A stretch of 64,000 nucleotides of DNA. It comes from Bacteroidales bacterium. Its GTDB lineage: Bacteria > Bacteroidota > Bacteroidia > Bacteroidales > UBA932. The stretch is taken from the NCBI GenBank assembly GCA_017428725.1, contig JAFRQH010000009.1:62001-126000 (forward strand). Direction: 5' to 3'. This document shows positions 60,501 through 64,000 of the stretch, one piece after another (position 1 is the stretch's first letter; the number at the start of each line of letters is the position of its first letter). Under the pieces are notes generated by a model, which saw only the letters and a list, made by a program, of their open reading frames with translations, searched no databases and was not told the DNA's origin. Position numbers and translations under genes: made by a program.

Positions 60501-60804
60501 TTCCCCCAGCTCGATGAAGGGATTCCTGCTCGACAAGTTCCTCGAGGATGCCTCCTACCTGAGACTGAAGAACCTCACCGTGGGTTATACCCTGCCCAAG
60601 AACTTCACGACGAAGTTCGGCGTCAAGAACCTGCGGGTGTACTTCACGGCGACCAACCTCCTCACCCTGACCGGTTATTCCGGCCTGAACCCCGAGGTCA
60701 ACACGAGCCGCAGCGCCGGTAACGGGTTCCCGACCCCGGGCGTCGACAGGAACGCTTATCCGATGGCGAAAGCCTATACCTTCGGCTTGAATGTCACTTT
60801 CTAA
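57532..60804 (+). CDS. SusC-like TonB-dependent transporter
   Basis: A 1090-residue outer-membrane receptor. Signal peptide about 1-29, carboxypeptidase-like domain (about 33-110, ISGKVVDVSGVPVVGASVVVQG), TonB box region EETVVIGYG, plug with AQALQGKMAGVVVS and the SusC signature INVLKDAAATAIYGSRGASGVILVQTK, then a 22-strand barrel ending in the aromatic-rich AYTFGLNVTF. It imports oligosaccharides bound by the SusD partner, energised by ExbB-ExbD-TonB. Glycan specificity is inferred as pectic from the lyase that follows. SusD starts 22 bp downstream. Confidence 0.95.
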   Translation: MKNLFLNRCLRKVAMISLFLGICTLSFAQHAISGKVVDVSGVPVVGASVVVQGSTTLGAVVDLNGEFKLNVPEGSILVVSCIGYADREIPVVRNQDKYNIVLSEDSEMLEETVVIGYGTARVRDLTGSVSTVSSNDIDLPVANVAQALQGKMAGVVVSLNDGTPGAAPQIRVRGAKSITQTNDPLYIVDGFPVSNLQDIPVDQIKSINVLKDAAATAIYGSRGASGVILVQTKNAIEGQTTVSYNGYVQIKDSSYNIQKVMQPLDYLKFTLGYARDYANFNYTNMLNYFGINDSSIGIDNGNHFSAYANAKTHNYQNDLYKTGITHSHNLTVSTGTKKSRVMFNLNYLHDDGTEINSFYNRLNTSLKAIQDLNDQLSLELNASYSYTTNRGANRSAEAFWYRPIDNPAGDKSNVSGFGNGDKYVADEDNPVDLAWNTQNTNYSHQLRGIAAVNYKPINGLTLRSELGVGVNFGKIMNYTGGFGSTFKSAALTRSDGNNLHWTTTAQYNLPIQNQDHRADIMVGSEVIRSSGSSMYFTAQEYPENFNREQTFAFMNQFDDRYTYSTSYNTPGRSISFFTRANYAFKDRYLLTATFRADGSSRFAPNNRWGYFPAVAFAWRVIDEPFMAGSRDWLSNLKLRLSWGVTGSDAINANLWKETWELASGNTAYTISDKETDTEKDFGRPYSPGSMMPNYDLKWESTVTRNLGVDFGFLNERIYGTIEGYWSTTNGLLMPVSINSSTGYTYQYQNMGIVSNKGLELSLGGDIVRTSDFTLSANLIYNYNVNRIEKLAESLQVNTYGAWVSSERAPVNGEYVLLEGQAIGTVKAYKYLGWYTTNDFNYDPATGVYTLKDGVPDFELDSYWTSLQRAPGQSAFPGAIKFENTNGDKSLTTDDTYIVGEMTPRSTGSFNLDGRWRNFDFAANFNYVIGGRIMNYEALMSQYGAKDNRFGANRLEIVSGAYTTYRWNNGELEFVSTPAELDKLNANATMHSPSSMKGFLLDKFLEDASYLRLKNLTVGYTLPKNFTTKFGVKNLRVYFTATNLLTLTGYSGLNPEVNTSRSAGNGFPTPGVDRNAYPMAKAYTFGLNVTF

Positions 60805-60826
60805 CGTTTCATCCAGACAAATTGCC

Positions 60827-63001
60827 ATGAAAAAAATAATCATCCCTCTTGCAGCATTGGTTCTCGGGATCCTGGGTACTTCCTGTAACCAGCAGCTCGG
60901 CGTCACCAGTCCTTCCGTGGTCGACGGCAACTTCGTGTTCGGCAGCTACACGACCGCGAAGAGCGTGATGCTGGGCGCCTACAACACATATACGTCTTCC
61001 GGTTTCTTCGCCAGCATCGACGTCAACCACAACGATGTGGAGCGGGCCAACCTCGGCTTCGTCGCCGACCAGTTCGGTGCCGGTCAGCTCTACGGCGGGA
61101 AGGCCTCCTACTCCGTGGAGAATTTCAACATCAACGCCGGCCACATCAAGGGCCAGTGGGACAAATACTACAAGGTCATCGCCCTGTGCAACCAGGTCAT
61201 CGACAACATCGAGGCTTTCGACGACATCGACCAGATCAAGGCCACGGCACCGAACGACTGGTCCGACCTGCTCGGCCAGGCCTACTGCCTGCGCGGCACC
61301 ATATACTATGACATGGCTCGCTGGTTCGGCGATGTCATCTACATCGACCATTCCTACCAGATGAAGGAGGAGATCTCCAGCCGGGATTTCATCATCGAGA
61401 GCGAGATGGCCCACGTGATCGCAGCCGAACCGCTGATGTACCACAGGGGACAGAACAACCATTTCTCCGACCAGATGACCAAGAACTATGCGGAAGGCCT
61501 GATCGCCCGCATGTGCTTCATGGAAGCCGGCTACCAGACCCGCCGGACCGACCTGGGCGCCGACTTCTACACGGATGCCAGCGGCAAGGCCCTCTCCTTC
61601 GACGTCTGGGGTACCGACGATGCCCGGAAGGCGCAGTATGCGCGCCGCAGCGACTGGAAAGACTTCTACGCCAAAGCCATTCCCTGGCTCAAGAAAGAGA
61701 TCTACGAGACGCCCGGCGTGGAGCTGACCCTCGTCGACCCGCGTTCCGACAGCCAGAACCGCACCTACGGGAACCCGTTCCAGTGGTATTTCGAGCAGAT
61801 CAACGACCTGGTCATGGCCAAGGAGACGATCTATGAGCAGACTTACGCCGAGTATACGGGCGGCTCCCGCGTCGCCTACGACCAGGGCCGCGCCTGCTCC
61901 GGCGGCGGCACCGGCTATCCGCCCAAGGCGAATGCCGGCGCCTGCGTCTATCCGGTCACGTTCTACGACCTGTTCGATCCCCAGGATATGCGGCGCGACG
62001 TCTCGATGACGGTCACCGCGTCCAACGGCAAGGGCCAGGAGATCATCAACAACTATAATCTGTCCAACCGGCAGACCGGCGGCGTGCAGATGAACAAGTA
62101 CGACGTCAACCGCCAGGAGAATCCGTCCGCCGTCAACACCCAGGCCGGTATGAACCGCGTCATCATGCGTGAGGCGGACCTCATCCTGATGCTCGCCGAG
62201 GCTTATGCCCGCACCGGTGACAATGGCTCCGCGGCCACGGAACTCAAGAAGATCCACAACCGCGCATTCCCTGATGACATCGAGGATGCCAAATACGAGG
62301 AGCTCCTCGCTTCCGTCGGCGGTGACATGGTCGAGGCCATCCTCAAGGAGCGTATGCTGGAGTTCGTCGACGAGGGGCTCCGCCGCTGGGACCTCGTCCG
62401 CACGGGCCAGTTCCCCAAGGTGGCCGTCGAGTTCCGCGCCCGGCTCGTCCGCGAGATGAACGAGATCGAGGCCAACGGCTATATCCAGTATGACAACGGC
62501 AACCAGTTCCCGAACTACATCTGGACCAAGCTGGTCAACGGCAGGGAGGCCCTGGGCTATCGCCTGACGATGCAGACCCCGCCGGGTACGGATCCCGACT
62601 CCGAGCTGGGTGCACTCCTCATCCCGGGCTGGCGCGGCCAGCACGACGACTGGGTCAAGGTGGCCACCGAAGACGGCTACGATCTCAAGAAGCTCTCGCC
62701 CGATATGTCCAACCTGGCGATCCGCGGACTCTTCCGCTACATCGATCCCGAAAGCGACGAAGCCAAGGCGCTGGAGGCGGACGGGTACACCAAGACCGAG
62801 TGGGGCGTTGCGATGTACACCGTGAACGGCAAGTATGATCCTGACCGCGAGTATCTCTGGAGCGCATCCTTTATGTGCGGTTATACCGATGCGGACTATG
62901 CCGCGAAGAAGGCGCCCATCTACCTGAATCCCTACGAGGCGTCGGTATGCGCCACGACGGGGCTCAAGAACGGGTACGGCTTCAAGAGCACGATCGAATA
63001 A
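60827..63001 (+). CDS. SusD-like surface glycan-binding lipoprotein
   Basis: A 724-residue lipoprotein with signal MKKIIIPLAALVLGILGTSC. The SusD/RagB fold shows as TPR-like helices (LLGQAYCLRGTIYYDMARWFGDV) and the C-terminal MNRVIMREADLILMLAEAYARTGD and EAILKERMLEFVDEGLRRWDLVRTG. It forms the lid of the SusC transporter. ATG 60827 starts the lipoprotein signal; the longer frame from 60791 overlaps susC. At 724 residues it is longer than the usual 500-600, with extra sequence in the middle and at the end. Confidence 0.93.
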   Translation: MKKIIIPLAALVLGILGTSCNQQLGVTSPSVVDGNFVFGSYTTAKSVMLGAYNTYTSSGFFASIDVNHNDVERANLGFVADQFGAGQLYGGKASYSVENFNINAGHIKGQWDKYYKVIALCNQVIDNIEAFDDIDQIKATAPNDWSDLLGQAYCLRGTIYYDMARWFGDVIYIDHSYQMKEEISSRDFIIESEMAHVIAAEPLMYHRGQNNHFSDQMTKNYAEGLIARMCFMEAGYQTRRTDLGADFYTDASGKALSFDVWGTDDARKAQYARRSDWKDFYAKAIPWLKKEIYETPGVELTLVDPRSDSQNRTYGNPFQWYFEQINDLVMAKETIYEQTYAEYTGGSRVAYDQGRACSGGGTGYPPKANAGACVYPVTFYDLFDPQDMRRDVSMTVTASNGKGQEIINNYNLSNRQTGGVQMNKYDVNRQENPSAVNTQAGMNRVIMREADLILMLAEAYARTGDNGSAATELKKIHNRAFPDDIEDAKYEELLASVGGDMVEAILKERMLEFVDEGLRRWDLVRTGQFPKVAVEFRARLVREMNEIEANGYIQYDNGNQFPNYIWTKLVNGREALGYRLTMQTPPGTDPDSELGALLIPGWRGQHDDWVKVATEDGYDLKKLSPDMSNLAIRGLFRYIDPESDEAKALEADGYTKTEWGVAMYTVNGKYDPDREYLWSASFMCGYTDADYAAKKAPIYLNPYEASVCATTGLKNGYGFKSTIE

Positions 63002-63089
63002 CGGTCCTTTTCCGCCCGCCAGACTCCATTGCAAGATTATTCTACCCAGGATGACGGATTCGGAGTGCCTCCGTGTAGGAATCATTCCA

Positions 63090-63250
63090 TACCTTTGCAA
63101 TGGAAACAACAAGCAGCCGCCGTGGTGCGCACTGATTGTTGGTCAAAAATGGTTGGGTTAAACGATTTGGTTTGAGACGACGGAACGGCGGGGAGCGTCT
63201 GAGACTCCCCGCCACCGTCAAAAAAAACCACGGTGGTTTGACCTTTTTTT
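63090..63250 (+). ncRNA. candidate leader RNA with two terminator hairpins
   Basis: TACCTTTG at 63090-63097 is a full -7 match. GGCGGGGAG (63187-63195) pairs with CTCCCCGCC (63205-63213), and CCACCGT (63212-63218) pairs with ACGGTGG (63230-63236) before a T-run (63244-63250). The two stems share two bases. The unit ends 31 bp before the PL22-like gene, so it may be a terminated leader that controls that gene or an independent RNA after susD. Its first 30 bases resemble 17182-17209. Confidence 0.4.
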
Positions 63251-63281
63251 GTATATTTACCGGAACCAATTATATCCCGAG

Positions 63282-64000
63282 ATGAAAACTATAGCCAAGA
63301 TTCTATCGTGTGCGGTGCTTGCCATCCTGGTGGCCGCGCCTGCTTCCGCCCAGATCGGGCGTCGTTTCCCTTCCGAGAAGAAGGTGATCAAGGATCCCAA
63401 GACAGGGGTCGAGCTCGTGTTCCTGACCAGCCAGCAGGGCAAGGGCGACTCCAAGATCTACCAGACCCACAACCAGTGGACCGCCGACGGCAAGTGGGTG
63501 ATCTTCCGCTCCAACCGTGTCCCCGGCGAGGCGATGGCCGTCAATGAGGAGACGGGCGTGATGGTGCAGGTGACCGAGGGCGGCTACAGCGGAATGCTCT
63601 GCGTGGCCCGCAACTCGATGAACCTCTACATTCAGCGTCAGGATATGACCGATGCCCAGAAGGCCGAGATGCAGGAACTCCGCAACCGCCAGCGTGCCGG
63701 CGAGAAAGTGGAGATCCCGCGCTACGGCTGGCAGATCGTCGAGATCAACCTCGAGAAGCTCTTCAAGGATTCCGCCGCCGGCCGCCTGAAGAAGAAGGAC
63801 GCCTACGAGCGCATCTGCGGGATCATCCCCGGCGAGATGTGCGTGGAGGGCGACCTGGCGCTGGACGGCAGCGAGGAGCTGGCCTATTTCCGGCTCGCTC
63901 CGGACTTCGCCCGCAAGTATCCCATCGCCGAGCAGATCGCGCCCAATTTCGGCCCCCGCAACATGGGCGCCGGCCCGGGCGGCATCGGCAAGATCGACCT
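63282..64000 (+). CDS. PL22-like oligogalacturonate lyase, 3' end outside window
   Basis: The first 239 residues of a secreted protein, signal peptide MKTIAKILSCAVLAILVAAPASAQ. The opening FPSEKKVIKDPKTGVELVFLTSQQGKGDSKIYQTHNQWTADGKWVIF resembles the start of oligogalacturonate lyases (PL22), seven-bladed propellers that cut unsaturated digalacturonate. TolB-like propellers share part of this pattern, so the call is tentative. Placement after a SusC/SusD pair and near KdgF-like and GH105 genes supports it. The frame is open to the right edge. TATATTTA at 63252-63259 is a weak -7 box of its own. Confidence 0.65.
   Translation, partial: MKTIAKILSCAVLAILVAAPASAQIGRRFPSEKKVIKDPKTGVELVFLTSQQGKGDSKIYQTHNQWTADGKWVIFRSNRVPGEAMAVNEETGVMVQVTEGGYSGMLCVARNSMNLYIQRQDMTDAQKAEMQELRNRQRAGEKVEIPRYGWQIVEINLEKLFKDSAAGRLKKKDAYERICGIIPGEMCVEGDLALDGSEELAYFRLAPDFARKYPIAEQIAPNFGPRNMGAGPGGIGKID

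Noticed and set aside
58342..60930. Long minus-strand frame opposite susC
   Set aside because: Covers a certain SusC gene; composition is of a GC-driven shadow. The same applies to 60809-63112 opposite susD and 55081-57381 opposite GH2.

Overview
The window looks like a chromosomal segment of a high-GC member of the Bacteroidales, probably an uncultured gut or rumen lineage. The grounds are SusC/SusD outer-membrane pairs, a three-Y/AraC-type regulator, many -7 boxes of the TAnnTTTG type, an ExbB-ExbD-ExbD cluster and Rhs/Imm26 toxin-immunity modules. The lineage is an inference; there is no rRNA gene in the window to fix it. No tRNA, rRNA or CRISPR array was seen.

Layout. 3-2369: 5'-truncated NtrY-like sensor kinase. 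2565-17079: pectin-degradation locus: a KdgF-like cupin lipoprotein diverging from a forward operon (PL10 lyase; a PL1-CE12-CE8 three-domain enzyme; a GH95-CE8 enzyme; an esterase), which converges on a reverse operon (membrane AraC regulator, CE7-type esterase, CE8 pectinesterase). 17080-17853: 774 bp without a gene, holding a possible small RNA and a dense mosaic of palindromic repeats. 17854-26109: housekeeping genes (TonB-like protein, uridine kinase, AsnRS, ExbD x2, membrane protein, ExbB, asparaginase, TatD, DprA). 26198-30908: a 4.7-kb island bounded by a 25-bp exact direct repeat of the 3' end of queA; it carries two different Rhs-type toxin tips with their immunity genes and an unrecognised Cys-rich protein. 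30884-44662: queA, a TPR protein, an RsmF-like methyltransferase with a palindromic insert in its reading frame, a START-like protein, NUDIX, an FtsX-like permease, an M13 peptidase, a YczE-like membrane protein, a lytic transglycosylase, a putative porin, and an AmgK/MurU-like pair. 44640-49356: GH106-like/GH28 fusion and GH105. 49489-53913: ECF sigma operon with its own outer-membrane barrel. 53969-54895: MscS channel. 55060-64000: GH2, SusC, SusD and the start of a PL22-like oligogalacturonate lyase.

Working together: the SusC/SusD pair would import pectic oligosaccharides. PL1, PL10 and GH28 cut the backbones, CE8, CE12 and CE7-type esterases remove methyl and acetyl groups, and GH95, GH106 and GH2 trim side chains. 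GH105, the PL22-like lyase and the KdgF-like cupin handle unsaturated products. Three of the enzymes are multi-domain fusions that put de-esterification and chain cleavage in one polypeptide. Control seems to lie with a one-protein membrane regulator that lacks the kinase and receiver domains of a normal hybrid two-component system.

The least explained parts are the queA-end island, the in-frame palindromic insert in the RsmF-like gene with related repeats at 17.6 kb, and two similar promoter-leader-terminator units at 17.2 and 63.1 kb.
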